DNA from: JAUYQR01 sp963822435
GTDB taxonomy: Bacteria; Pseudomonadota; Alphaproteobacteria; Rhodobacterales; Rhodobacteraceae
Direction of reading: 5' to 3'
Assembly (NCBI GenBank): GCA_963822435.1
Contig: CAWGHN010000002.1
Span: 1-64,000 of the forward strand
Length of the DNA stretch: 64,000 nucleotides
In this document: piece after piece, positions 47,286 to 54,970 of the stretch
How positions within the stretch are numbered: the stretch's first letter is position 1
Layout: each line of letters opens with the position of its first letter
Made by a program: the position numbers and the translations under genes
The notes under the pieces: model-generated
Seen by the model: only the letters and a program-made list of their open reading frames with translations
The model's database searches: none
Told to the model about the DNA's origin: nothing

Positions 47286-49574
47286 ATGAACAAGGCAATC
47301 ACCGACGGGCTGGTCCTGATGCCGCCGGCGTTTTCGGCAGGCCTCAACCTGTGGTCGCGCGGCGACGGCACGCCGGGATCGGGGTCGTATCAGGGGCAAG
47401 CCAACGCGGCACTGGTGACCAACGATCAGGATTTCGCGGGCTGTCTGGAATTGCAGAAGGTCGACGCGGTACAGAAGGTGCGGTCCTTTGCGCAGACGCC
47501 GATGCAGCCGGGCCTGTACCTGCGCGTGACGGCGCGGGTGAAGGCGGTGTCGGGCAACCTGCCGTCGGTCAGGATCGCGGCCTGGGCCGGGGATGTGGCG
47601 GGCGTCAACGTGGCGGCAGCCCCGCAGACGGGGCCTGCGGTGCCACTGACAAGCTATGGCGAGGTGGTGACGGTTTCCGCGATCATCGCCCCCGCGGCAC
47701 GGCAGGGCGTGGATCTGGCCTGGGGGTCGGTGCCGGTTTACGGGCATGTCGGCATTGATCTGACCGGGGCCAACGGCGGCGTCGTGCGGATCGACGATCT
47801 GGTGGTCGAGGATGCGACCGAGGTGTTCCTGCGCACGATGATGGACTGGGTCGACGTGCGCGATTACGGCGCGCTGGGCAACGGCACGACAAACGACGCT
47901 GCGGCCTTTGCGGCGGCGGATGCCGATGCGGGCGGGCGGGCCATACTGGTGCCGCAAGGCGTGTTTCGCCTGACCAGCGACGTGGCGATCAGCAATCGCA
48001 TCCGGTTCGAGGGCACGCTGTCGATGCCCGCGAACCGCCGCCTGACGCTGACCCGGAACTTCGATCTGGATACCTACGCTTCGGCCTTCGGGTCGGAGCT
48101 GGAGGGGTTCCGGCGCGCGTTGCAGGCGCTGTTCTACTTCAACGACCACAACACGCTGGACCTGTCGGGCCGCCGGGTTGACCTGACCGCGCCTTTGGAC
48201 GTGGCGGCGATTGCGGGGCTGACGAGTTTCACCTCGCGCAGGGTGTTGCGCAATGGCGCGCTGAATGCGCTGGCGGGGCCGGGCTGGGCCACCGATACCG
48301 TCACCTCGGTGGCGACCTATGCGCCGGCCTCGCCGGTCACGCTGACCGGGGTTGCGAACGTGGCCAACATTCCGGTGGGGGCGCTGGTCGAAGGCACCGG
48401 GGCGGGGCGCGAGGTCTATGTGAAGGCAAAGAACGTCGGCGCCGGGACAGTGGAGTTGAGCCAACCCCTGTGGGGCGCGGCAGGCACCCGGACCTACACC
48501 TTCAAGCGGTTCAAATACATGCTGGATTTCAGCGGATTCGAGCTGTTGTCGCGGTTCGAGATCGAAGATGTGGAGTTCAACGCGCTGGGCCTGTGTTCCT
48601 GTGTGCTGCTGCCGGTGACAGGCCTGACCTTCCGGTTCATGTCGAACACCTTCAACCGGCCTTTGGACCGGGGGATCAGCTCCACCGGCACCGGTTGTCA
48701 GGGCATGTTCATCGACATGTGTCAGTTCCTGTCGAACGAAAGCGCGCTGCCAGCGCAGACCCGAACCTCGATCGCGGTCAATGTGAACGGCAACGACACC
48801 AAGATCCGCAACAACCGCGTGGTGCGGTTCGCGCATTTCGCGGTGATGAACGGCACCGGCCACATGGTGTTCGACAATCACTTCTTCCAGGGCGATGACG
48901 AGGCAGTGGGCGTGCGCCGGGCGGGCCTGATCTTCACGCAGACCAACGTGTCGACGGTGGTGTCGGGCAACTACGTCGACAATTGCTTTATCGAGTGGGG
49001 CAACGAGCATGATGCGGCACCCGAGTGGAACGGTGAGTTTTCCTTCGGCGGGCTGAACGTGGTGGGCAACATCTTCATCGCGTCGAACGTGACGACGGCG
49101 TTCCGGTTCGTGGTGGTAAAGCCTTACGGGCCGGGGCATTACCTGAACGGCTTTTCGATGGTGTCGAACAGTTTCAGGGTGGTCAGCGCCACGACCGCGC
49201 GGGTCGAGATGGTGGATACCACGCTGGCAAGCCTGGATTTCGCCAAGTCGTTCAACGTGCGGGTGGAGGGCAACAGCTTCAACAACGTGACGCAGCAGGT
49301 GATGAACCCGGTGGTGGTGACGCATACGCAGAACACCGCGGCCGATACGTGGAACGTGGGGGCGGGCGGGTTCATCCCGTTCGACGCGCGCACAAGGATG
49401 GTCGAGGCGGTGATGCCCGAGGGTCCGATCATCACCGCGGCGAGTGCGGTGCGCTATGTGCAGCCGAATGCGACGGTGGGCACCGGGGCCGGGGGCAACG
49501 AGGTGCAGTTGCGCTGGGGCGAGGCGCTGCGCGGCAAGGTGGTCGTGCGGATGCGGATGGATTTGCCGGGGTGA
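47286..49574 (+). CDS. right-handed beta-helix protein, pectate-lyase-3/tailspike-like
   Basis: A 762-residue protein. Residues about 1-180 look like a carbohydrate-binding jelly roll (LNLWSRGDGTPGSGSY, LYLRVTARVKAVSG, VRIDDLVVED). A short linker leads to WVDVRDYGALGNGTTNDAAAF, the Pectate_lyase_3 entry motif that starts beta-helix enzymes and phage tailspikes. Long runs of Asn/Ser/Thr-rich coils follow to residue 700. There is no signal peptide, and the start at 47286 follows GAGGGA. It may be exported by a type I system, be part of a phage-like particle, or act on surface polysaccharide. No phage or export genes are adjacent. Confidence 0.8.
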   Translation: MNKAITDGLVLMPPAFSAGLNLWSRGDGTPGSGSYQGQANAALVTNDQDFAGCLELQKVDAVQKVRSFAQTPMQPGLYLRVTARVKAVSGNLPSVRIAAWAGDVAGVNVAAAPQTGPAVPLTSYGEVVTVSAIIAPAARQGVDLAWGSVPVYGHVGIDLTGANGGVVRIDDLVVEDATEVFLRTMMDWVDVRDYGALGNGTTNDAAAFAAADADAGGRAILVPQGVFRLTSDVAISNRIRFEGTLSMPANRRLTLTRNFDLDTYASAFGSELEGFRRALQALFYFNDHNTLDLSGRRVDLTAPLDVAAIAGLTSFTSRRVLRNGALNALAGPGWATDTVTSVATYAPASPVTLTGVANVANIPVGALVEGTGAGREVYVKAKNVGAGTVELSQPLWGAAGTRTYTFKRFKYMLDFSGFELLSRFEIEDVEFNALGLCSCVLLPVTGLTFRFMSNTFNRPLDRGISSTGTGCQGMFIDMCQFLSNESALPAQTRTSIAVNVNGNDTKIRNNRVVRFAHFAVMNGTGHMVFDNHFFQGDDEAVGVRRAGLIFTQTNVSTVVSGNYVDNCFIEWGNEHDAAPEWNGEFSFGGLNVVGNIFIASNVTTAFRFVVVKPYGPGHYLNGFSMVSNSFRVVSATTARVEMVDTTLASLDFAKSFNVRVEGNSFNNVTQQVMNPVVVTHTQNTAADTWNVGAGGFIPFDARTRMVEAVMPEGPIITAASAVRYVQPNATVGTGAGGNEVQLRWGEALRGKVVVRMRMDLPG

Positions 49575-49621
49575 TGGTGGATCGGACCAAGGTGGATCGG
49601 GCGGCCTTCGGGCCGCCCGTT

Positions 49622-50107
49622 TCATGCCAGATCGTCGGGCGTCAGCCGGTAAGCACGGGCGAAACCTGCGTTCAAGATCGCCGAGACGGGCTGCAACCGG
49701 ACAAAGGCGAAATCGGCGAAGTCGATGTAGAGTTTCGCTTTCGGATGCTGGCCAAGCCAATGGTCGCGAAGTGCGGGGCGGTCGGGCGCGTCGGGGGCGA
49801 TGAAGCGGGCGGTGGCGCGGACCATCAGGCGCGGATGGGTCAAGGGGTCGCCCTTGCCCTCGGGTTCGCCCAGCATCAGGGCGCAGGCGGGGTGGGCGGC
49901 AAGGCCCGCGTGATGCGGGGCCAGTGCCGAGATCAGCGTCAGCAGCGCGCCATCGGGGCCAAGGCCAAAGGCGATGCGGCTGATGCCGGGGGTGGCGGTG
50001 GCCGCGTCGGTATAGGCGAGGGCGGCGTGGGTGGCCTGCATCAGGCTGCGGGCAAGGCTGCGGGCCTCGGGATCGGCGGGGGCGACGGGATCGGGGCGTT
50101 GGGTCAT
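49622..50107 (-). CDS. pyridoxamine 5'-phosphate oxidase-like (HugZ-type) FMN/heme-binding protein
   Basis: A 161-residue split-barrel flavin-binding-fold protein: LARSLMQATHAALAYTD, RIAFGLGPDGALLTLISAL, LAAHPACALMLGEPEGKGDPL, TARFIAPDAPDR and FADFAFVRLQPVSAILNAGFARA. It matches the PNPOx-like group that includes HugZ heme oxygenases, from the HxxNGG-type absence and the tail. The exact ligand cannot be fixed. It is divergent from the SulP transporter and has no close partner. Confidence 0.82.
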   Translation of the reverse strand: MTQRPDPVAPADPEARSLARSLMQATHAALAYTDAATATPGISRIAFGLGPDGALLTLISALAPHHAGLAAHPACALMLGEPEGKGDPLTHPRLMVRATARFIAPDAPDRPALRDHWLGQHPKAKLYIDFADFAFVRLQPVSAILNAGFARAYRLTPDDLA

Positions 50108-50183
50108 GAGCGTTCAGTCATGGGGCGTTGACACGGTCCGGGCTTGGGCGTTTGGATGCTGCGAACAGCGCTAGCGTCGGACC

Positions 50184-51830
50184 ATGACCGAAACAAGCCA
50201 TCCCACCCACCCCGTGACCGAATTCACGCCAAAGTTGCTGACCGTCTGGCGCGAGGGGTATCGGCTGGCCGACCTGCGCGCCGATGCGCTGGCGGGGCTG
50301 ACGGTTGCCATTGTGGCGCTGCCTCTGTCGATGGCGATTGCGATTGCCAGCGGCGTGGGGCCGGAGCGCGGGCTTTACACGGCGATTGTCGGCGGGTTTC
50401 TGGTATCGGCGTTGGGCGGGTCGCGGTTTCAGGTGGGCGGGCCTGCGGGGGCGTTCATCGTGCTGGTATCGGCCTGCGTGCTGGCGACCGGGCTGGACGG
50501 GCTGATCCTTGCGACCTTCCTGTCGGGGGTGCTGCTGATGGTGGCGGGCGGGCTGCGGCTTGGCACCTACATCCGCTACATTCCCTATCCGGTGACGGTG
50601 GGCTTTACCGCCGGAATTGCGGTAATCATCTTTGCCAGCCAATTGCGCGAGATTTTCGGGTTGTCGCTGGCCGGGCCGGAACCGGGCGAGATCATCGCCA
50701 AGCTAGAGGCGCTGTGGGCGGCGCGGGGCACGGTGACATGGGCCGCGCTGGCGGTGGCCGTGCTGACGGCGGGGGTGATCCTGGGCCTGCGGCGGGTCAG
50801 GCCGCATTGGCCGGGGATGCTGCTTGCGGTGGCGGCGGCGTCGGTGCTGGTCTGGGCGGCGGGGCTGCCGGTCGACACGATTGCCAGCCGCTTCGGAGCC
50901 TTGCCAAACCGCCTGCCGGTGCCTGCGCTGCCCGGGCTTGATGCAGCGTCCGTCTGGGCGGCGCTGCCTTGGGCGGCGAGTTTTGCCCTGCTGGGCGCGA
51001 TTGAATCGCTGTTGTCGGCGGTGGTGGCCGACGGGATGAGCGGCGCGCGGCACCGGTCGAACGCGGAACTGATGGCGCAGGGTGTGGCAAACATCGGTTC
51101 GGCCATGTTCGGCGGGTTCTGCGTGACCGGCACCATCGCCCGCACCGCAACCAACGTGCGCGCAGGCAGCCGGGGGCCGGTGTCGGGGATGCTGCACGCG
51201 GTGTTCCTGTTGGTGTTTCTGGTGGTGGCGGCGCCCCTGGCAGGGTTCGTGCCGCTGGCCGCGCTGGCGGGCGTGCTGGCCGTGGTGGCCTGGGGCATGG
51301 CCGAAAAGGATGAGATGTGGGCGCTGATCCGGTCGTCACGCGGTGATGCGATGGTGGTGGTCGTGACCTTCCTTCTTGTCGTGTTCCGTGACCTGACCGA
51401 AGGCATCGTCGTGGGCTTTGCGCTGGGCGGCCTTGTGTTCATCCGGCGCATGTCGGAGGCCGCAAGCGTGCGCCCCGTAGAGCCGGAGGCGGCGTACGAT
51501 CCGGCGCTGCACACCAGCCCGGACCGCGTGGTGTGGCGGTTGCAGGGCCCCTATTTCTTTGGCGCGGCGGCGCAGTTGCAAGCGGTGATGGACCGCATTG
51601 CCGATGCGCCGCGCACCGTGGTGATCGACCTGACCGATGTGCCGCTGGTCGACAGTTCAGGCGCGCGCAGCTTTGAACGTCTGGCCCAAAAGGCGCAACG
51701 CCGGGGTGGGCAGTTGTTCCTGATCGGCGCACGGCCCGAGGTGCATCGGGCGCTGCTGGCGCAGGGTTTGCACATCCCGCTGGTGCGTTTTGCCGCAACC
51801 CTTACCGAGGTTGATGCAGCCTCCGGCTGA
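50184..51830 (+). CDS. SulP family anion transporter with STAS domain
   Basis: A 548-residue inner-membrane transporter of the SulP group, which moves sulfate, bicarbonate or related anions. The SulP signature LPLSMAIAIASGVGPERGLYTAIVGGF is in helices 1-2, the family's GFTAGIAVIIFASQLREIFGL follows, and ten or more helices span to residue about 420. A C-terminal STAS domain follows (about 440-545, TVVIDLTDVPLVDSSGARSFERLAQ with the regulatory Ser). Substrate is open. ATG 50184; the gene ends before a hairpin and an AT-rich gap ahead of acs. Confidence 0.92.
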   Translation: MTETSHPTHPVTEFTPKLLTVWREGYRLADLRADALAGLTVAIVALPLSMAIAIASGVGPERGLYTAIVGGFLVSALGGSRFQVGGPAGAFIVLVSACVLATGLDGLILATFLSGVLLMVAGGLRLGTYIRYIPYPVTVGFTAGIAVIIFASQLREIFGLSLAGPEPGEIIAKLEALWAARGTVTWAALAVAVLTAGVILGLRRVRPHWPGMLLAVAAASVLVWAAGLPVDTIASRFGALPNRLPVPALPGLDAASVWAALPWAASFALLGAIESLLSAVVADGMSGARHRSNAELMAQGVANIGSAMFGGFCVTGTIARTATNVRAGSRGPVSGMLHAVFLLVFLVVAAPLAGFVPLAALAGVLAVVAWGMAEKDEMWALIRSSRGDAMVVVVTFLLVVFRDLTEGIVVGFALGGLVFIRRMSEAASVRPVEPEAAYDPALHTSPDRVVWRLQGPYFFGAAAQLQAVMDRIADAPRTVVIDLTDVPLVDSSGARSFERLAQKAQRRGGQLFLIGARPEVHRALLAQGLHIPLVRFAATLTEVDAASG

Positions 51831-51956
51831 GTCGGCCCTCACCCGCCGCGCGGCGGCGACCGACGATGCGGCCGAAGCGGCCCGCCTTGCGCCGGCAAGC
51901 CTGCACACCGCGCGCCGATACCCGCAGTCACGCCTTCGTTACCGTGCAGCCTGTTG

Positions 51957-51974
51957 AAATGGCTTGCCATTTTT
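51957..51974 (+). terminator. small hairpin with T-run after the SulP gene
   Basis: AAATGGC-TT-GCCATTT followed by TT. It lies about 127 bases past the SulP stop. The two-base loop is tight for RNA, so this could be a binding site instead. Confidence 0.4.
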
Positions 51975-52170
51975 CCGCCTGATTTTCCGTGATTTACAGA
52001 ATGAGCCGCCATAAAGTTAATAAATTTACAAAATAATCCAGCAATAAAAAGAACTTAACAAAAAATTGACGAAGTGCTACGGTGTGAGCAGAGAGCAGAT
52101 CCGCGCCAGTCTGATGCGGGTCACGGCGGGGGTCTTTGGCCGGACCTTTCGCCGCAGGAGGGAAAGCAAG
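51975..52170 (+). promoter_or_regulatory. AT-rich upstream region of acs
   Basis: The 340-bp gap between SulP and acs contains bases 51980-52070 that are strikingly AT-rich for this genome (for instance AAAGTTAATAAATTTACAAA). TTGACG at 52066 could be a -35 box, but I see no matching -10. AGGAGGGA at 52157 is the acs ribosome site. IHF or activator binding is plausible. Confidence 0.5.
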
Positions 52171-54135
52171 ATGAACGATCAGTCAGCCTTGAAGCCGATC
52201 TATTCGGCGTCGCCCGAATTCGTCGCGAACGCGCATGTCAACGCCGCGCAGTATGAGGCGCGTTACGCCGCCTCGATCGCCGATCCGCAGGCGTTCTGGG
52301 CGACCGAGGCGCTGCGCATCGACTGGACGCGTCCGTTCACCAAGGTGAAGGATACGTCGTTCGCGCCCGGCAACATCTCGATCAAGTGGTTCGAGGACGG
52401 GATGCTGAACGTCAGCGCCAATTGCATCGACCGCCACATGCTGACGCGCGCCAACCAGACCGCAATCATCTGGGAGCCCGATGATCCGAAGGAACCGGCG
52501 CAGCACATCACCTATGCGCAGTTGCTGGAGCAGACCTGCCGTTTGGCGAATGTGCTGAAGGCGCATGGTGTGACCAAGGGCGACCGGGTCGTTCTGTACA
52601 TGCCGATGATCCCGGAAGCGGCCTATGCGATGCTGGCCTGCACCCGGCTTGGCGCGATCCATTCCATCGTGTTCGGCGGGTTCTCCCCCGACGCGCTGGC
52701 CAACCGGATCAACGACTGCGAGGCCAAGCTGGTCATCACCGCTGACTGGGCACCGCGGGGTGGCAAGAAGACCGGCCTGAAGGACAACACCGACAAGGCG
52801 ATGCTGCACTGTTCGGACCGGGTGAAGGTGCTGGTCGTGAAGCGCACCGGCGACCAGACATCCTGGACCGAAGGCCGCGACTTTGACCTGACCGCCGAGA
52901 TGGCGGCGGCAAAGCCCTATTGCCCCTATGTCGAGGTTGGCGCGGAAGACCCGATGTTCATCCTGTACACCAGTGGCTCGACCGGCAAGCCGAAGGGCGT
53001 GGTGCATACCACCGGCGGCTATCTGGTCTATGCCGCGATGACGCATCAGCTGACCTTCGACTACCATGACGGCGATGTGTTCTGGTGCACGGCGGATGTG
53101 GGCTGGGTGACGGGCCACAGCTACATCGTCTACGGCCCGCTGGCCAACGGTGCGACCACCGTAATGTTCGAGGGCGTGCCGACCTATCCAGACGCGGGGC
53201 GGTTCTGGGAAGTGATCGCCAAGCACAAGGTCAACCAGTTCTACACCGCGCCGACCGCGATCCGCAGCCTGATGGGGCTTGGGCCGGAGTGGGTGGAAAA
53301 GCACGACCTGTCCAGCCTGAAGCTCTTGGGCTCGGTCGGCGAGCCGATCAACCCCGAGGCCTGGTCGTGGTACAACACCCATGTCGGCAAGGGCAAATGC
53401 CCGATCGTCGATACCTTCTGGCAGACCGAAACCGGCGGCCATATCGTAACGCCGCTGCCGGGGGCGATCCCGCAGAAGCCCGGCTCGGCCACGAAGCCGT
53501 TTTTCGGCGTCAAGCTGGAGGTGCTGGACCCCGCCACCGCCAAGGTTCAGACCGAAACCGAAACCGATGGCGTGCTGTGCATCACCGATAGCTGGCCGGG
53601 GCAGATGCGCACCCTTTGGGGTGACCATGCCCGGTTTGAAGAGGCGTATTTCAGCCAGTACAAGGGCTACTACTTCACCGGCGACGGCTGCCGCCGCGAC
53701 GGCGATGGCTATTACTGGATCACCGGGCGGGTGGATGACGTGATCAACGTCTCGGGCCACCGGATGGGCACCGCCGAGGTTGAAAGCGCACTGGTGGCGC
53801 ATGAGGCGGTCGCGGAAGCTGCGGTCGTCGGCTACCCGCACGACATCAAGGGGCAGGGCATCTACGCCTATGTTACCCTGATGAAGGGCGTGGAGCCGAC
53901 CGAGGAGCTGCGCAAGAAGCTGGAAGCCTGGGTGCGGACCGAGATCGGCCCGATCGCCAAGCCCGACCTGATCCAGTGGGCGCCGGGTCTGCCGAAGACC
54001 CGCTCGGGCAAGATCATGCGCCGCATCCTGCGCAAGATCGCCGAGAACGACTTTGCCGCGCTGGGCGATACCTCGACCTTGGCCGATCCTTCGGTGGTGG
54101 ACGATCTGATCGCCAACCGGATGAACAAGGCCTGA
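52171..54135 (+). CDS. acs: acetyl-CoA synthetase
   Basis: Acs makes acetyl-CoA from acetate, ATP and CoA through acetyl-AMP, releasing AMP and pyrophosphate. The 654-residue protein has the adenylation motifs LYTSGSTGKPKGVVHTTGGY, YTAPTAIRSLMG, WWQTE-like DTFWQTETGG, ITGRVDDVINVSGHR and the acetylation-site loop TRSGKIMRR with Lys614. ATG 52171 follows AGGAGGGA by six bases. Codon choice shifts to C-ended codons, suggesting strong expression. The stop overlaps the adk ATG by one base, which couples Acs to the enzyme that recycles AMP. Confidence 0.97.
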   Translation: MNDQSALKPIYSASPEFVANAHVNAAQYEARYAASIADPQAFWATEALRIDWTRPFTKVKDTSFAPGNISIKWFEDGMLNVSANCIDRHMLTRANQTAIIWEPDDPKEPAQHITYAQLLEQTCRLANVLKAHGVTKGDRVVLYMPMIPEAAYAMLACTRLGAIHSIVFGGFSPDALANRINDCEAKLVITADWAPRGGKKTGLKDNTDKAMLHCSDRVKVLVVKRTGDQTSWTEGRDFDLTAEMAAAKPYCPYVEVGAEDPMFILYTSGSTGKPKGVVHTTGGYLVYAAMTHQLTFDYHDGDVFWCTADVGWVTGHSYIVYGPLANGATTVMFEGVPTYPDAGRFWEVIAKHKVNQFYTAPTAIRSLMGLGPEWVEKHDLSSLKLLGSVGEPINPEAWSWYNTHVGKGKCPIVDTFWQTETGGHIVTPLPGAIPQKPGSATKPFFGVKLEVLDPATAKVQTETETDGVLCITDSWPGQMRTLWGDHARFEEAYFSQYKGYYFTGDGCRRDGDGYYWITGRVDDVINVSGHRMGTAEVESALVAHEAVAEAAVVGYPHDIKGQGIYAYVTLMKGVEPTEELRKKLEAWVRTEIGPIAKPDLIQWAPGLPKTRSGKIMRRILRKIAENDFAALGDTSTLADPSVVDDLIANRMNKA

Positions 54136-54800
54136 TGGTGGCGCCGGTTCTGATCCTTCTGGGGCCGCCGGGGGCAGGCAAGGGCACGCAGGCCCGGATG
54201 CTGGAAGAGGACTTCGGTCTGATCCAGCTTTCGACCGGTGACCTTCTGCGCGCTGCCGTCGCGGCCGGCACCGAGGCTGGCCGCAAGGCGAAGGCGGTGA
54301 TGGAGGCGGGTCAACTGGTGTCTGACGACATCGTGCTGGCGATCCTGAAGGACCGGATGGCGGAACCGGATGTGTCCAAAGGCATCATCATGGACGGCTT
54401 TCCCCGCACCAAGGCGCAGGCCGCAGCGCTTGACACGCTGCTGGCCGAGGCGGGGCAACAGGTCACCGCCGCCATCAGCCTTGAGGTGGACGATGCGGCG
54501 ATGGTCGCGCGCGTGGCGGGCCGCTTTACCTGCGCCACCTGCGGCGAAGGCTATCACGACGATTTCAAGCGACCGGCAAAAGCCGGCGTTTGCGACAAAT
54601 GCGGCGGCACCGGCTTCAAGCGCCGGGCCGACGATACTGCCGAGACGGTAAGCGAACGGCTGAAGGCATACCATGCCCAGACGGCGCCGCTGATCGCGCA
54701 TTACGAAACCAAGGGCGTGCTGCACCGGGTCGATGCGATGGCCTCCATCGTGGCGATCCGCGCGGCAGTGGCCCAGGTTCTGGGCCAGGTGACGGCCTGA
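54135..54800 (+). CDS. adk: adenylate kinase
   Basis: Adk converts ATP plus AMP to two ADP. The 221-residue protein has the P-loop GPPGAGKGTQ, AMP-binding STGDLLRAA and MDGFPRT, and a long LID domain with four cysteines (133, 136, 153, 156 in CATCGEGYHDDF and CDKCGG) that should bind zinc. The ATG shares one base with the acs stop. A one-transcript link to Acs would remove AMP, the product of Acs, at its source. Whether it is the only adk in the genome cannot be told from this window. Confidence 0.95.
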   Translation: MVAPVLILLGPPGAGKGTQARMLEEDFGLIQLSTGDLLRAAVAAGTEAGRKAKAVMEAGQLVSDDIVLAILKDRMAEPDVSKGIIMDGFPRTKAQAAALDTLLAEAGQQVTAAISLEVDDAAMVARVAGRFTCATCGEGYHDDFKRPAKAGVCDKCGGTGFKRRADDTAETVSERLKAYHAQTAPLIAHYETKGVLHRVDAMASIVAIRAAVAQVLGQVTA

Positions 54801-54970
54801 CGACATGCCCGCTTCCGGCGCCATCCGCGCCGGGCACGGGCTCTGGAAACGGGAGGCGAAACCGCACGTCGGGGGAAGCCTGAGGAGGCCGGTCTGCACC
54901 GCTTGCAGCCCGGAAAACGACTGCGGAAGGGAACCGTCCGGACAAAACCGGACCTCAAGGAGGAAGCCAG

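Noticed and set aside
47286..49574. The beta-helix protein as proof of a prophage
   Set aside because: No capsid, portal, terminase or integrase lies near; flanking genes are ordinary.
47193..49760. An 855-codon open frame opposite the beta-helix gene
   Set aside because: It is rich in His, Arg and Pro, has no recognisable domain and mirrors a gene with clear structure.
54801..54970. A possible small protein between adk and the MFS gene
   Set aside because: The frame has no ribosome site of its own and would overlap the MFS leader; composition looks noncoding.
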